DNA from: Hibiscus mutabilis | Taxonomy: Eukaryota > Streptophyta > Magnoliopsida > Malvales > Malvaceae | Length of the DNA stretch: 64,000 bases | Direction: 5' to 3' | NCBI GenBank assembly: GCA_019671005.1 | Contig: CM033745.1 | Span: forward strand, 930,001-994,000 | Shown: piece after piece, positions 23,418-36,954 of the stretch | How the letters are laid out: each line of letters starts with the position of its first letter | Position numbering within the stretch: position 1 is the first letter of the stretch | Notes under the pieces: generated by a model | What the model saw: the letters and a program-made list of their open reading frames with translations, nothing else | Databases searched by the model: none | Told to the model about the DNA's origin: nothing | Program-made: the position numbers and the translations under genes

Positions 23418-24681
23418 ATGGCAAGTGCAGGCATAGTTGTGATTTTCGATTTCGATAAAACGATTATCGACTGCGATAGTCACAACTGGGTGGTGGATGA
23501 GTTGGGTGCCACTGATTTGTTCGATCAACTTCTTCCTACCATGCCTTGGAACTCCCTCATGGTTACTTTTCTCTTCTTTCACGTTGCATGCATGTTCTTG
23601 GTTTTTAAATAAAAAAACGGTATTTGTTGTTAATCATTGGTAAAATGTTACAGGATCGAATGATGAAGGAAGTCCATTCGCAGGGAACCAGAACTGAGGA
23701 TATTGTAGCGGTTCTGAAAAGAACTCCGATACATCATCGAATCATCGAAGCCATTAAGTCAGCTCAAGCTTTAGGGTAGAGAAAAAACACTTTTCCTATC
23801 TTCGTTCATATGCAACTCTTTTTCCGCATGTTTGGTTTCCTCGCTAATGGAATGGCATTGCTTTTCAGATGTGACTTGAAGATTGTGAGCGACGCAAACA
23901 CGTTCTTCATCGAGACAATTCTGGAGCATCATGGCCTGCGGGAATGCTTTTCGGAGATCCATACGAACCCTGGTTTTGTGGATGAACAAGGCAGGCTAAG
24001 AATCTTCCCTCACCACGATTTCACCAAATCTTCTCATGGATGTGTTCATTTCAGCTGCCCTCCGAATATGTGCAAGGTATACATTAGACATCTATTTTTA
24101 GCAAAAAAATATTTTAAGCACTAAAATTTAAAAAATGTATATTTTAGATACTTATTTTTCATTAAAGCCCATAACTTAGAAAATAGCAGGAGTAGTAAAT
24201 AATAAAGTCTCCGAATATTTTACATGCTAATGTTTTAATTCTCTTCTTAAATATAGAGTTTGTGATTGAAAAGATACAAGCTTGTCTATCCATGGAGGAG
24301 CAGAAGAAAACGATAATCTACCTTGGAGATGGGCTGGGTGATTTCTGCCCAAGTTTGAAGCTTGGCGGCGGAGACTATGTAATGTCAAGGAAGGGTTTCC
24401 CAGTTTGGGGCTTGATTTGCAAAAACAGAAGTCAAATAAAGGCAGGAATATGCGAATGGAGCAATGGGGAGGAGTTTGAACATGTGTTGTTCCACCTTAT
24501 TAACCGGATTGCCATTGACGGAAGCAACACTAGTGCCAATTTTGGTCACCATTATTCTGTTGATTTCAAAGTAGAAACGATGCCGTTGCCAGCCACCACT
24601 AGCCATGAAGCCTTCCCCCAGGCCTTCATGTTTTTCATTAAGAATTTTGTCTTTCAGCTTAGTAGAACTAATGATCTGTAG
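23418..24681 (+). CDS. PS2/PECP1-type HAD phosphatase (phosphocholine/phosphoethanolamine/pyrophosphatase-like)
   Basis: Four exons: 23418-23561, 23654-23775, 23869-24076 and 24259-24681, giving about 298 residues, near or slightly above the family length. Residues 1-48 carry the HAD nucleophile motif (VIFDFDKTIIDCDSHNWVVD). Motif II lies in LKIVSDANTFFIETILEHHG. A Cys-containing lid region ends in CPPNMCK. Motif IV is IIYLGDGLGDFCPSLKL, whose acidic pair binds Mg2+. The C-terminus after NRIAIDG is longer than I expect for the family. In Arabidopsis, relatives are cytosolic, phosphate-starvation-induced and act on phosphocholine, phosphoethanolamine or pyrophosphate; substrate cannot be fixed from sequence. 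The last acceptor is odd: ATAGAG must be used to keep frame, where the paralogue's exon begins GGG; a missing G near 24264 would explain this. Confidence 0.85.
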
Positions 24682-24756
24682 TTCCGAGAGGAGCGTCAAA
24701 TAATTTACTGGGAGTGTAATATTTTATTTATTAAAATAGCATTCTATTTAATTTAT

Positions 24757-24957
24757 GGAAAAAACTTTGATACACAGTTAGTTTAGGGTTTAAGGTTTAG
24801 GGGTTTATGTTGTAGTGTTTAGAATTTAATGTTAGTGTTTATAATTTAGGGTTTAGAGTGTGGGGTTTAATTTTTTAGGGTTAGGGTTAGGAATTTAGGA
24901 TTTGAATTTTTATAGTGTAAATATACAGGCTTGTGCCTGTGTATCAAAGTTTTACCC
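24757..24957. mobile_element. MITE with telomere-like interior, copy 1
   Basis: A 201-bp element with ends GGAAAAAACTTTGATACACA and TGTGTATCAAAGTTTTACCC. It is flanked by perfect 9-bp direct repeats TTAATTTAT (24748-24756 and 24958-24966). The interior is a run of degenerate TTTAGGG-like words. The 9-bp duplication supports a Mutator-like origin. Confidence 0.75.
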
Positions 24958-25599
24958 TTAATTTATTGTTCTATTAATAATTTTTATCTTTGTTTTTGCA
25001 ATTTGTTTTAATGTCATTTGGAAGGAAATGACTGAAATGGTTACAAATCGTTTGATAATCGTTATTACCAGTCATTGTTGAAAAGTGACATAATGTTAGC
25101 TTCATCTAATGCCACTAATAATATTAAATTCATGGAAGTCTTGTTGGCTTAATATTTTTGTCTTATAGTTTTACATTGTCTCTTATTCTTAAAATTTTAT
25201 TTTATAAACAAATTTTAATCTAAATTATTGGTGTAATTTGATTTGTAACATTATATATAAGAAGATTCAATTATAAATAAAAATTGTTCACTACTCATTG
25301 GTATAATTTGACTTGTACATATGAACCCAACAAGTGTTATAATGGAAAAGTGAATAATGTTAATTTGATGAGACACGGGTTCAAATCACTTTGTCTATAA
25401 AGTGTATGTGCATTGTTAAAGGGTTAAGAATATATATGAACATATAATACATTGTAATCATTTTTAGACTATTCAAAAAAAATTAATTTGTACATGTAAG
25501 AAAATTTAACTATAAATAATTAGTCTTTTTCACATTATTTGTAGTATTCTATTTCAATAATACATTGAGCATTTACTTTAAGGATTTATATTCAATACA

Positions 25600-25935
25600 T
25601 ATGCGGTGAAAAATAAAAGTTTTTACAAACGTCTTAATTTTAGGATTTAGATATTTAATTTAGGGTGTAGGATTTATGGGTTTAAGTTAATGGGTTCATA
25701 ATTTAGGGATAGTTGTTAGAAGCTATAGTTTATGGTTAATATTTAAGGTTTAGAGGTTGAAGTTTAGTTTTTAGAGTAACATGGTGAGTGATTTAGGTTT
25801 TAATCTATAAACCCTAAATCTACCTTAACCCATAAATTATAACTACTATCCTTAAATTATAATCCTATTAACTTAAATCCCTAAATCATACACCCTAAAA
25901 TTAAATCTATAAACCTTAGAACTAATACTCTTGTA
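25600..25935. repeat. Inverted pair of TTTAGGG-like segments
   Basis: The left half (25640-25790) is rich in TTTAGGG and GGTTTA-type words. The right half (25800-25935) is rich in CCCTAAA and AACCC-type words and is partly complementary. It is probably two copies or a foldback relative of the telomere-like MITE family; ends are not clear. Confidence 0.5.
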
Positions 25936-26096
25936 GAAATTAGTGTGTGCAATAATTGCCCTTACTTTAAAGTTTGTCTTGTGTCTCTCTTTTTGTGGCA
26001 TTTTCCTAAATTTTATTTTGTAAACAAATTTTAATATGAACCGTTGGTATAATATGATTTGTACTCATAGATATAAGAGAAAATTAACTTATAGAT

Positions 26097-26690
26097 AGGG
26101 GTGTAAATGAACAACGAATAAAATTATATTTGAATTAGTTTGTTTATTTTTAAAAGTGTTTATGTTTATTTAAATTTTTAATATCATGTTCGTGTTCATT
26201 TATTTATTTTTGAAGATGTTTGTGTTCGTTTGTTTAGTGTTCACGAACATATTTGTTTAAGTATTATCGAACGTGTTCGTTTATATGTTAAAAATGTTAA
26301 CTAAATTAACAATAAAAATAAAATAAAAGCAACAAAATAAAACTTAAATTTCAACATGAGCTTATATAACTTCACGAACATGTTCGCTTATATGCTAAGA
26401 AATGTTAATTAAATTAACAATAAATAAATAAATAAATAAAACAATAAAATAAAACTTACATTTCAATATTAACTTATATAACATCTTTAGCAACAACAAA
26501 AAGTAGTATTCGGATACATCCACAATTATTTTCATCCTATAAACGAGCTTATTCGCGGACATAAACGAACCAAACACACGTCTATTGTGTTTGTTCATTT
26601 ATTAAACAAACATAAAATATTTACTCATACTCATTTATTTAACTTAATAAATGAACATAAACAAACGTTATCCGAACGGTTAATCCAACA
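26097..26690. repeat. Repetitive element rich in GTTCGTTTATG / CATAAACGAAC words
   Basis: It begins AGGGGTGTAAATGAAC and is full of inverted GTTCGTGTTC and GAACATGTTC-type words. An internal ~105-bp direct duplication lies at about 26270-26375 and 26373-26481. The pattern resembles hAT-type non-autonomous elements of dicots, but I cannot define the ends or a target duplication. Confidence 0.4.
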
Positions 26691-26699
26691 CTAACTAGC

Positions 26700-28880
26700 C
26701 TTAAAATTCTCCTTCTCTAACCATTGTTTTTGCTATCGAGTGTTATTTACTTTTAGGAAAGCACCGCAATTTTTCTCTTTTTCATAAACAAGTTAATACA
26801 TTATAGTTTGGTCAATTTTAATATTTGTACTTGTTAATTTTAAAATTTAAATTCAAACACAAATGATTCTCGAACATTATACATAAAATATACGATTTAA
26901 AATTTAAATTTAAACACATGTGATTCCCTAACATTATACTTAAATTATATGATTTAAAATGATCAAATTAACAAACATGGATAAAATCTAAAACTAATCT
27001 ATAATAGTAGGACTAGTGGTATAATTTAATTTAACATGTCTCGCTACAATTATATGGATCAGAAGTTAGGATCAATGTAAAATCCGAAAAGTATAGCGAG
27101 TACATGGGTTAAATTCGCAATTTAGGTATAGTAGAAGTACTATCACAGAATTTATCCTGTTAAAACAAGTTGGCAGCGGATTTAGGTTGACGGTAACTGT
27201 GCCGCTGAGAAAATGGGAAATCTTGATTTATTGGGAAGTGGACCGACGATGACATATGATGGATTGACGGAACTGCTCCCCCTGAGTATTAAACTTTTAA
27301 GCGTATTTATTTATTTTTTGTTTATTTTGAGCCGGTTATAAATTTTTTTTAAATTTTTTATATTATTTTTTATTAATAGCGATAGTTGGCCGTTTATGTT
27401 CATAAATAAAATTTATCTTTGTTGATGAATTTTAATTTAATGTTTTTCTTGTTTTTTTGTTTTACTTTGTTAAGTTTATACTATATATATTTTTATGGTA
27501 GTTTTTTCGCCTGCTTGTATGGTAGTTTTTTTGTCGGTTTTTATATCAGTTTCAGTTTATCTTTTGATAGTTTAGAGTTCGAGTGACTAGCATCATCGAA
27601 TTTCTTTATCAACGAAAGAAGCCGAGCTGTACATGTTATAATCATCTTTTTTGTGGTTGTGCCAATACGCCAAGAATAAGTAACATAAAAAATTTACTTT
27701 CTACAAAGAGCACTCAAGGCAAAATGATAGTTTTCTAGATTTAATTTTAAATTTTTTTCAAGTTCTTCTGAATGTGTTAGGTTTTGTATTTTAACGTCTT
27801 TTACACCCCTAAATTTTACTTTATTTTTTATTTTGCATTGAACTTCTAATGTTTGAGGTATGATTCATTTGTAATTATTTCCCTATTAAATATAATTCAA
27901 TTAAAAAAAAGTTTTAAGCGTATTTTTATTTCTACTTTTATTATTTTGTTGTTTTCATTTGATATATAAATTTTACATAAAAATGGGAATCACGTGAATT
28001 CGCAAAATAATAAAAAAATATACATATTATAAAATATGTTATGAATACCTTGATTAATACAAGAAATATGTAGTCTTCGTAAATATATTCAAATACAATT
28101 GTCACAAAAATAAGTCTCCTACACATGGGAGGAAAGAAACCGTAGGGATTTTCATAATGTTTTTAGGAGTAGTGATAGTTTACTGGCTTGCATTAGAGAT
28201 ATTGTTCGTATTAGATTACAGAATAAATGTATTCGAATAAAGAATGTAAATAAAAATAGTTGTACAGTTTAGAGAATTCTCTAGTAAAATGGCTGCTCAA
28301 ATGCACGATAGATTATTTGTTCCAACTTTTATTGCTTCTTAGATAATAATCATTGTTAAAATCATTGTCAAAATCTCTTTATTTATATTAGACTATACGC
28401 TTAAACAGTGACGAACATAATCAAATTTGCATATTATTTCTTAATAGTTCTAAATACATCTATAAAAATGTTATAAAGAGTATCTAATTATATTTAATTG
28501 TCGACATTCTCTAACTAAAAATATATATTGTGATGATCGCTACACAAACATTAAACTACCGCAAAATAAATTAGAGCTACGTTACAAGAGCATGCACAAT
28601 GCATAAGTAAATTGTACTACGAAAATTTATATTTATATAACCTATTCAAGCTTTGTTTAATATAACATACAAATTCATATTCATGTAACCTTATTTAGTT
28701 TAAAAAATCTTATGTTCAACTCGTATTTTTATTTGACCATTTTCCCTAGGTGTCCTAGGACAAACCTTTTTTTACTACCTAATCTCATTAATTCACAAAC
28801 TTGTTACTTAATCTCATTAAATATAAGATATGAATACACACTTATGTAATTTCATTAAATCTATTTGATAAAAAATATTG
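26700..28880. other. AT-rich spacer
   Basis: No gene recognised in about 2.2 kb. A short direct duplication with AATTTAAATT and AACATTATAC words lies near 26830-26960. Otherwise it is unremarkable. Confidence 0.5.
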
Positions 28881-28882
28881 TA

Positions 28883-29122
28883 CTCCGTCCCATTCTTTTT
28901 TACATATTGATTTTTTCACGAAATTTTTTAAAAAAATTATGTGGTGTAAAATAATTTAAACGATAAATTTATTTTTAGAAAATTAATTTTTATTTTTGTT
29001 AGAAAAATAAAAAAATATAAAAGTAAATTTGTATTATAAAAGTTGGTTGTGTTTTTTAAAGTGGCAATATAAGTAGAATAATTTTAAAACAAAAAGTGAT
29101 AATTTTATTGAGACGAAATGAG
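28883..29122. mobile_element. Stowaway-like (Tc1/mariner) MITE
   Basis: About 240 bp starting CTCCGTCCCATTCTTTTTTA and ending GAGACGAAATGAG, which are imperfect inverted repeats. TA dinucleotides lie at both borders (28881-28882 and 29123-29124). CTCC(N)TCCGTCCCA is the typical plant Stowaway end; no coding capacity. Confidence 0.7.
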
Positions 29123-29124
29123 TA

Positions 29125-30268
29125 TTAATAAACAATTTATCTACGGACTCACTCTAATAACATCATACTTGCCTATTAAAAAAATTATCTACGAACAAAC
29201 TAAAATATTTTTTTTGGTTTAAGCTAAAGTATTTCGCGATAGCAGTAACTAATTATTTCGCCACGGGTAAACTAAAATGTTTTTATTACTACTAATTCCC
29301 ATTACTTTGTTTATAATATTATATAAAAATAAAAATAATGATTATCCGTGATATAAAAAATACGTTTTGTTTAAAAAGTTTATAACTGAAAAAATAAAAT
29401 ACAGTACTTATAACGAGATTCAAACTCAAAATCATATTAATAATATTAAAAATCTTAATCACCCGGGATAATACGGTATAATTGAAGAGTACAATGCATT
29501 CTGCCAGTAATGCTATCCAAAAATGTAATTGGCAAAACATTTTTTTTTTCAGTTACATGACAGACTTTGAATTGTCATTTTTTTAATGTTTGAAACTTAA
29601 AACTTGAGATTGATCAAAAAAAAAGAAACTTAAAACTTTGAAAAGTGAGTACAATTAATGAGAGATCTGACGGGGTGAAAGTGGTCCAGTGGCGACGAGT
29701 CCAAGAAACTTTGAATGCGCGGAGATAAGCCAAAAGGCAAGACAGTGTCCGAAGGCAGCTGCATCAGCTCGGGAACGTAAACTCACTTGTGATTGTGCGC
29801 CGCCCATGTTTTTTCCTCCTCCACGACAAATCCCAACCTTTTTAAACCTTTTCGTTAATGAGATGGCGCCTTCGCCCTTTCAAAACCTATTTTTTTATAT
29901 ATATATTTTAACTTCCCAAACGACGTCGTAGGTTACTAACCTGAATCACCAATCCTCGACCCTCGAAATTCCACATAAATCCGCAGGGCATTCTCGTAAC
30001 CTTCATTGTAGTTTTTATCACTGTGTCTTTACCGCCACCTACGTTCCTGTCCCTACTACTACAAGTCTGCAACTGTACAATTTTCTTTTCGTTATTATCT
30101 TCGAAACACGAGTTTTTAATATCGTTTTTAAGAGATATATATAAAAAATATAGTTAAATTTAGAATTGATACTAATTTAAAACTAAATATAAATTATTTA
30201 TCGTTGTACATGTAATTTTTTTTATCGAAGTACATGCAACTCAATCGAGTGACTTTTGTTTTGATTAA
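29125..30268. other. Spacer left of the gypsy element
   Basis: No convincing gene. A GC-richer patch at 29665-29860 has an open frame on the plus strand (from 29689), but with no domain and unlike a known exon, so I do not call it. Confidence 0.4.
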
Positions 30269-32845
30269 TGTACTGACCCGTAACTAAACCAAATTAAACC
30301 CAAACCCAAACCAAACCCAACTTAACCCGACCCGACCCGGATCCAAACTTAACCCGATCTGGCCCGGAACCAAAAAAACATTAACCCTAATGCCATTAAT
30401 CCACCCGCCGCCGCATCTTCTGTCGCCGATCATCCACCGCCGCCGTTCGCCATTTTCGGCGACCAACCCCAAACTATAACTACAATCACCATAAACCATA
30501 AATTCTAGATTACAAACCCTAAAAATCAAAAAACCCCAAACCAAATCAATCAAAAGATAAAACAAACCTAAAATCTACCCTATCACCACACCCTGCAGCA
30601 CACATTCACCCCCATGCTTCACCCCATGCCATGCTATCTCCCTCCACACGCATTGCCTAAAATCCTTTCACTATGCCCCTATATCGTGCATCAGCAACCC
30701 AACCAAGCAATGGCATCATCGACAGTGGCCTCCTCTTCATCCATTTAAAGTTGCAACAACAAATTAAAAAGGGGGGCGAACATTTAAAAAAAAGGATTTC
30801 GAAAATTAGATAGGAAATAAAAAAATCAGAAAAAATCGGGGTTGTTCAGATCGAAAAAAATAGAGAGAAAATGGGGTGTTTTTTGGGTTCTGAAAAATCA
30901 TATAGATAGAAAATGAGAGATCAAAAATTGTAAGGGATTTTAGATCCAAAAATGTAAATTCTTTAACAATTTCGAAATCAAAATTTTTTACAGAGTTCAT
31001 CTTTCGTTGTTAAATAAAAATGAAGTTTGATTTGGATTTTGTCTTGTTCGAAATCCCAAAACGAATTTTTGTGTGTGTTTTCAAAACCTAAACCCCGATC
31101 GTTGTTTGGGTAAAACAAAAGTAAAAAAAGGGGTTTTGAAACTTATCTCTAGTCGGTGTAGGCTCTATGCTTTCGCCGTCGTTCTACCCCGGCCGTCAGA
31201 CTCTCCGCCTTTGAGGCCTTATGGCCGGTGAACGGCACCAGGAGCGGCGCCAGTGAGATGAATTCAGAGAAAGGGGATGAGGGAAATGTTTTTAGGTTTT
31301 TTGGTGTTCAGTTTCAAAATGATGAAAACCCTTTATCCTTGTTTAGCCGGTTAACCAAAAATGACACCGTTCGGTGTCCATATTTTACAAAAATGGTCTA
31401 ATTGCACCAAAAGTCCCCTTTCTCCTAACCCGTTCTCAGTTTGTTCATGATCTAATTACAATTTTAGTCCCTTCAGTCCATTACCTCACCCGTTTTCATC
31501 CATTTTTTGTTTTAATTTCGCACCTTTAGTTTACATCCTATTCAGTTCGGTCACCATTGTTATTATTATCATGTTTTTAATTTTCAGTCATTGAACTATG
31601 GTTTGTTTGCATTTGCACACCTCTATTTAACATATTTCACATTCATGTTCATGTATTTCACATTTAATTGCATTCTAGTCCTATGTTATGTTTTTTAGCC
31701 ATGTCATCTAATACTTATGCATATTTGTTCTCATTACGTACTCTTTGTTAGAGCATTTTTGTTGCCCGTCAGGTTTATTCGAGTTTCGTTTGTATCGTAT
31801 TTTTATATGCTTTGTCATGATAATATGTCATAATTATAATATGTCATGTTTTAGCATGTTCATTCTATAAGTTTCTTAGTATGTTTACATTACCCCTTTG
31901 TGTTTTTATTTATTACGTTTTTCATGTTTTTTAATATATATTTGGTTTATGATGTCGTGCTTGTGTTTTCGTTCACTCATATTATATGTTGATTTGTTTT
32001 AGTTGATTTATACTTAGCCCGTTGTTGTATGTATTTTATGTTCTTTTTAGGATATATGTTAGTTTTTTTTTGTTGTTATATGTAAATGTTAAGATGTTTA
32101 TGTGTCTTAAATCGTGTCATATAATAGGTTTTCTATGTAGTATTATGGTATGGGTGTTTTATTAATTTTTTATCATAATATATTTGCATTGTATTTGTTT
32201 TTCTTTAATGTGTCTAAGTATGTTAGAATTAATTAATTATAGTTTACGTAGCAATGTTTATTTCTTGTTCACGTTTTACATGTTTTATTTATTTGTTCTC
32301 GATATGTATGTTGTTTATGTGCCCTTGTTTATTTATTTATTTTTTTTTCGTGAAATTCATGTGTTTATGTTTTTAATATCATGTCAATAAGTGTCTAACA
32401 TTTTTGTTTTAAGTTGCATTTCGGATATATAAGTTGTCAATGCGGTGCCTCTTTATTCGAGTGTAAACGGGGCCAGTATCAGGCGTAGTGATAGCGGTTG
32501 TGCGTTTACTCTCGAATAACGGGACCTTTAAAATCTACTCGCACTTATAACCAAATTTTAATTTAATTGTCACTTTCATCCGGAAAGTCTAATATTAATA
32601 AAGCGATAATTATTAAAGTACCAATTTTGGGCGGTGTGGGGGTGCTAATCCTTCCCCATCCGTAACGACTCCCGAACCCATCAATTTTAAATCTCTGGTT
32701 TTTTATGGTGTCCGGCCTACCTAAGTGGCCGGTGGCGACTACATTTTTAAATAAAACACGGGTTTTTCTAAATCCCACGGAAGACATTTTTTTAAAACAA
32801 AATAATAGATAAAACTCATTTTTAGCGTAAAAGGACATCGCTACA
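30269..32845 (+). repeat. 5' LTR of the gypsy element
   Basis: TG...CA bounded. The beginning is C-rich with AACCCGACCCGACCCGGA. Apparent minus-strand frames here (for example near 30300-30560) recur in the other LTR and are not genes. Confidence 0.9.
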
Positions 32846-32847
32846 GA

Positions 32848-32866
32848 TGGCGACTCCACTAGGGAA
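32848..32866 (+). other. Primer-binding site (tRNA-Arg type)
   Basis: TGGCGACTCCACTAGGGAA lies two bases after the 5' LTR. It is complementary, with two G-to-A differences, to the CCA-bearing 3' end of plant tRNA-Arg(ACG). Confidence 0.7.
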
Positions 32867-33587
32867 ATTTTTGTTTTTCAAAAAACAAATGAGAGTCGAG
32901 CTTTTTCAAATAATTACCGCTTTACTAATATCGGAAATTCCGGATTAAAGTGACTATTAAATTAACATTCGGTTATAATTGCGCGTTTATTTTAATGCAT
33001 TTAAAATATGGCATATAAACCCGTTTTTAAGTGGGGGAAAACGTTAATGCTTTCGTGGAGATATCGTTATCCCGAGTAGGCCTAGCAAGTACCTTCGGGG
33101 CTCGAGTACCTTGTGCTTTCGTCAGGATATCGTTCATTTGTGCAGACATAAGCGAATGAGTCACCCTGAATTGAACTCGGTTGAAAGGAGCCTATAATGG
33201 GTGATGACCGGGGGCCTTGCTACTCTTAGTAGAGGGAAGCAAGGACAATTCAGGTACATCTTAGCACCAAAACTGCATATAGTGAGCCGTATGAGCCAAC
33301 TCTTTAGAGCCATGTGAAACTCTGCCCGATTAGTGGTCACCCTATTTAGGCTCTGGTGACTTATTTCCTGTTCATGAATAGTTTTAATTGCTTTATTTTG
33401 TTTACCATATGTTTTATTTAAATAATTTTATTTGGTACTAACTCATTTCATTTTATTCTCATCCCATTGATTTCACCTGCATAATTGCACAATATCATCG
33501 CAATCTTGATTTTGCATTGCATCAATTTATGACACATTTTGCATGCATATACATTCATTTTAAGAAAACTGACTCTAGGGGTGCCCT

Positions 33588-35232
33588 ATGACAGTGATAC
33601 TGGATAAAGTAGAAGATCAGTCAGCTCAGCATCCATACGGAACCCGGTACAAAACAAAGATGGCGAACGATGAAAGACTGAAAAAAATCGAGCAAGATCA
33701 AAAAGAATTACAAGCGAACATAGCAAAACAGGTTGAGGAACAGTTGGCGAGAGTCCAACAAGATATGAGGGAACAACTTACAAAGTCACAACAAGACATG
33801 CTGGGCCAAATGGCACAAATGCTGGGATTGAAGCTTCCCGAGCCTGGAGAGACATCTATTGTAAATCCCACTGCAAATCCTAGACCCACTGCTGGTGACG
33901 AGGATCTTATGTATCCTCCAGGGTTCACGCCCGTTCAAACCAGGATATAGCCAGAAACTCAACCCAGGTGATCATTTCTCGGGGAAAGTCTCATTTACAC
34001 CAGACCGGTACTTCGATCCCTATAAATCAGCCATCTGCATCGGAAGTTAAACTTGGGGGCAATCAAGCTGAAAATTTTATCTAAAAAATGGATCATCTGT
34101 TTGAGACCGAGTGGCCGAAGATAGAAGCTTCAAAGAAAATCGAGGATCGATGTAAGAGACTCGAAGAGAAGCTAGAGGCTATGGGAGTAGAGGATACCTT
34201 CAGTGGATTCGATGCCAGTAAACTCAATCTTGTCCCATATTTAGTTTTACCTCCTAAATTCAAGGTCCCAAAGTTCGAGAAGTATGACGGAACAAGCTCT
34301 CATTTCGCTCATCTTACTATGTTCTGTCGAAAGATGACAGGATACGGCCGAGACGATATGATGTTAATTCACTATTTTCAAGACAGTCTATTGGGATCTG
34401 CTGCCTGATGGTATAATCAATTGAGCCGACATCATATCAAATCCTGGAGAGACTTGGCAAAAGCTTTTATGGAGCAATACCGACACGTCAATGACATGAT
34501 GCCAGACCGATGGACGTTACAACAGATGAAACAAAAGCATAATGAAAGCTTCAGGAAGTACGCTCAGCGCTGGAGGGATATAGCAGTTCAGGTTCAACCC
34601 CCGCTCAGTGAGAGGAAGACCGTGGTCACATTTGTACAAACTTTGGAGGGTCCGATCTTGGGCCGCTTGATAGGCAACGCGACTACCAATTTTGCCGACC
34701 TCGTGCTATCCGGTGACCTCATCGAGAATGCTTTCAAGACTGGCAAAATTGACGATGGGGGTAGTTCATCCCAGAATAAGCCTTACCATGGAAGGAAGGA
34801 CCAGGAAGTGAACTATTCGGGAGTTTACAATGCCAATTATTCCAAGCCCAGCACAATTGTGCAATCTAAGGCCGTGCCAAGTGCTCACGTTGCCTCAAGC
34901 CAAGGTTCTGGTCAGAGGAAGAATACTGAGAAGATAGAGTTCACTCCCTTGCCGATGTCGTATGGAGATCTGTACAATAAACTTCTAAAAGCCCATATAG
35001 TGGTACCTTTCCACCAGGCTCCGACGCATCCCCCATTCCCTAAGTAGTATGATCCTAATGCGAGTTGCGAATATCACGCTGGACAAGTGGGCCACACGAT
35101 TGAAAATTGTTGGGGCTTCAAGAGGCTGATAGAAAGACACCTCAAGCTCGGTGTTATAAGTATTGAAAACCCTACAAGTTCGGCCATAAGAGGGAACCCT
35201 TTACCGAAGCATGAAGATGTCAACTGAGGGTG
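33588..35232 (+). pseudogene. gag remnant of the gypsy element
   Basis: Three open stretches in series. 33588-33950 has a charged, coiled-coil-like N-terminus (KKIEQDQKELQANIAKQVEE). 34088-34405 contains PPKFKVPKFEKYDGTSSHFA, the conserved retrotransposon gag core. After a TGA at 34406-34408 the same frame resumes WYNQLSRHHIKSWRDLAKAF and continues to a TAG at 35045-35047, then on to a knuckle-like CEYHAGQVGHTIENC at about 35068. Between 33950 and 34088 the frame is disrupted. The gag core packages element RNA; here it is broken by at least two stops, and everything after the knuckle is non-coding. It may once have depended on pol supplied by another element. Confidence 0.8.
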
Positions 35233-36177
35233 TTGAAGGTTTTTTGAACTTGACCATGTTAAGTATTGCACTATCCTGACCATATCAGGTTCCCTTGTAG
35301 TTTTTATCACTTTCAGAGTAATACTTTTTGTAAACCAACCTCACCGACTTAAGTACAATAGTGGTGAGAGTATTTTGTAAGGGATCAAAACTACAAATAG
35401 CAATGCAAACATCTTTTGTTCATATCTGAGTCTTGAATATCCAAAATACATCACCTTAAAGTTTCAAAAATATTACGAGAACAGTGTCAGATGATGTCAT
35501 ATAATGAACAAAATTTTGGGGCATCCACTCAGATGAAAGCTGATAGAACTTAGGACTAAGTCGGGGCACCGCCGCATGAAAAACCAAGATCCTGACGAGA
35601 CCAGTGAGGCGTTAGGGGTATCCCTTTGAAGGCCAGAAAAATCATATCACAATCATGCATTTAGTTGCATTCATCATTTTCGCATATGTCATACATCTAT
35701 GTTAAATGTATACACCGAAGTCACCATGCATTTAGGCATAAAATTCATGCATTTTTGCGTACAAAAAAAGTTCAAAAGAGACCGAACATTCTCAGCCGTG
35801 GGGGCAACAACACAACTGCCAACCTATAGCCATAAAGAAGGCCAAACACAAAGAGGATGATGAAGCATCAATAAAAGGTAACAATGACAAATTTTGTGAA
35901 CATTTACTGATTAATGTTTTTTCCATTTTCAAGTCACACCTCTCCAGAAGTAGCATTTTCAGATCTTGCCCTCATTATTGATAGGCCAACATTTCCAGAT
36001 TTTGCTTTACCGCTGATGGTATAGCAGTATAGATATCTTGAAGATCTTGTTTCTCCGTTGATGGTGCAACAGATCTGAACCTTTCCCCAAGCAGATCAAA
36101 TTTCTATTCAGGTCTTGTTTCTCCACTGATGGTGAAGCCATACCTAATTTTCTCGAGTTTTAATTCTTTGTACAATT

Positions 36178-36345
36178 CAAGAAAAAAGAAAAATCATAAA
36201 AAAAAAGAATTGGAAAAATTATCAAAAAATTTGAAAAATTGAAAAAATTATAAAAAAAGAAGAAGAATAATTGAAAAACAAAGAAAAGAAGAAAAAATCA
36301 AAGAAAAAATGAAAAAAAAGAAAAGAAGGAAAAAATGAATGAAAA
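36178..36345. repeat. A/G-rich low-complexity block 1
   Basis: Almost pure A with interspersed G (AAAAAAGAAAA, GAAGAAGAA words). It lies inside the minisatellite-like region of the gypsy element. Confidence 0.8.
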
Positions 36346-36954
36346 TTTATCATCCTTCATCGCCTGATCTAGTCTCTCCGCTGATGGAGTGACTAGGTAC
36401 AAGCTATCGTCGTCCTCTGATCCTGCTATCCGTTGATGGTGTAGCCGATTATTGGTCGTCATTATCTAAACCAGTCTTCCGCTGATGAAGTGGCCAGGTC
36501 GTCATTATCAAATCTTGCTCTCCGCTGATGGAGTTGCTAGGTCCAAGCTATAGTCGTACTCTGATTCTGCTCTCCTCTGATGGTGTAGCCGGTTTCAGGT
36601 CGTCATTATCCGAACAAGTCCTCCGCTGCTGGAGTGGCGGGGTACAAGCTATCGTCGTCCTTTGATCCTGCTCTCCGCTGATGGTGTAGCCGGTTCCAGG
36701 TCGTTGTTATCCAATCTAGTCTTCCGCTGATGGAGTGGCTAAGTCCAAGCTGCAATCGTCCTCTAATCTTGCTCTCTAATGATGGTGTAGCCGATTATTG
36801 GTCGTCATTATCCGATCTAGTCCTCCGCTGATGGAGTGGCTAGGTCTCAGTTGGTGCTGTCTTACTTATCCACTGATGGTGTAGTAGGGTTTCAGTTAGT
36901 GTTCTGCTTCTCCATTGATAAATCCAACTTTACTGATTTTCAAGTCATTTTTAT

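Noticed and set aside
24780..24905. Interstitial telomere array
   Set aside because: The TTTAGGG-like words are degenerate and confined between MITE ends with a 9-bp target duplication.
29689..29931. 80-residue plus-strand frame in a GC-richer patch
   Set aside because: No recognisable domain, low complexity and no splice context; kept only as a spacer note.
30284..30565. Minus-strand frame in the gypsy LTR
   Set aside because: Repeated in both LTRs (also 37800-37988) and consists of repetitive Gly/Trp/Arg words from C-rich LTR sequence.
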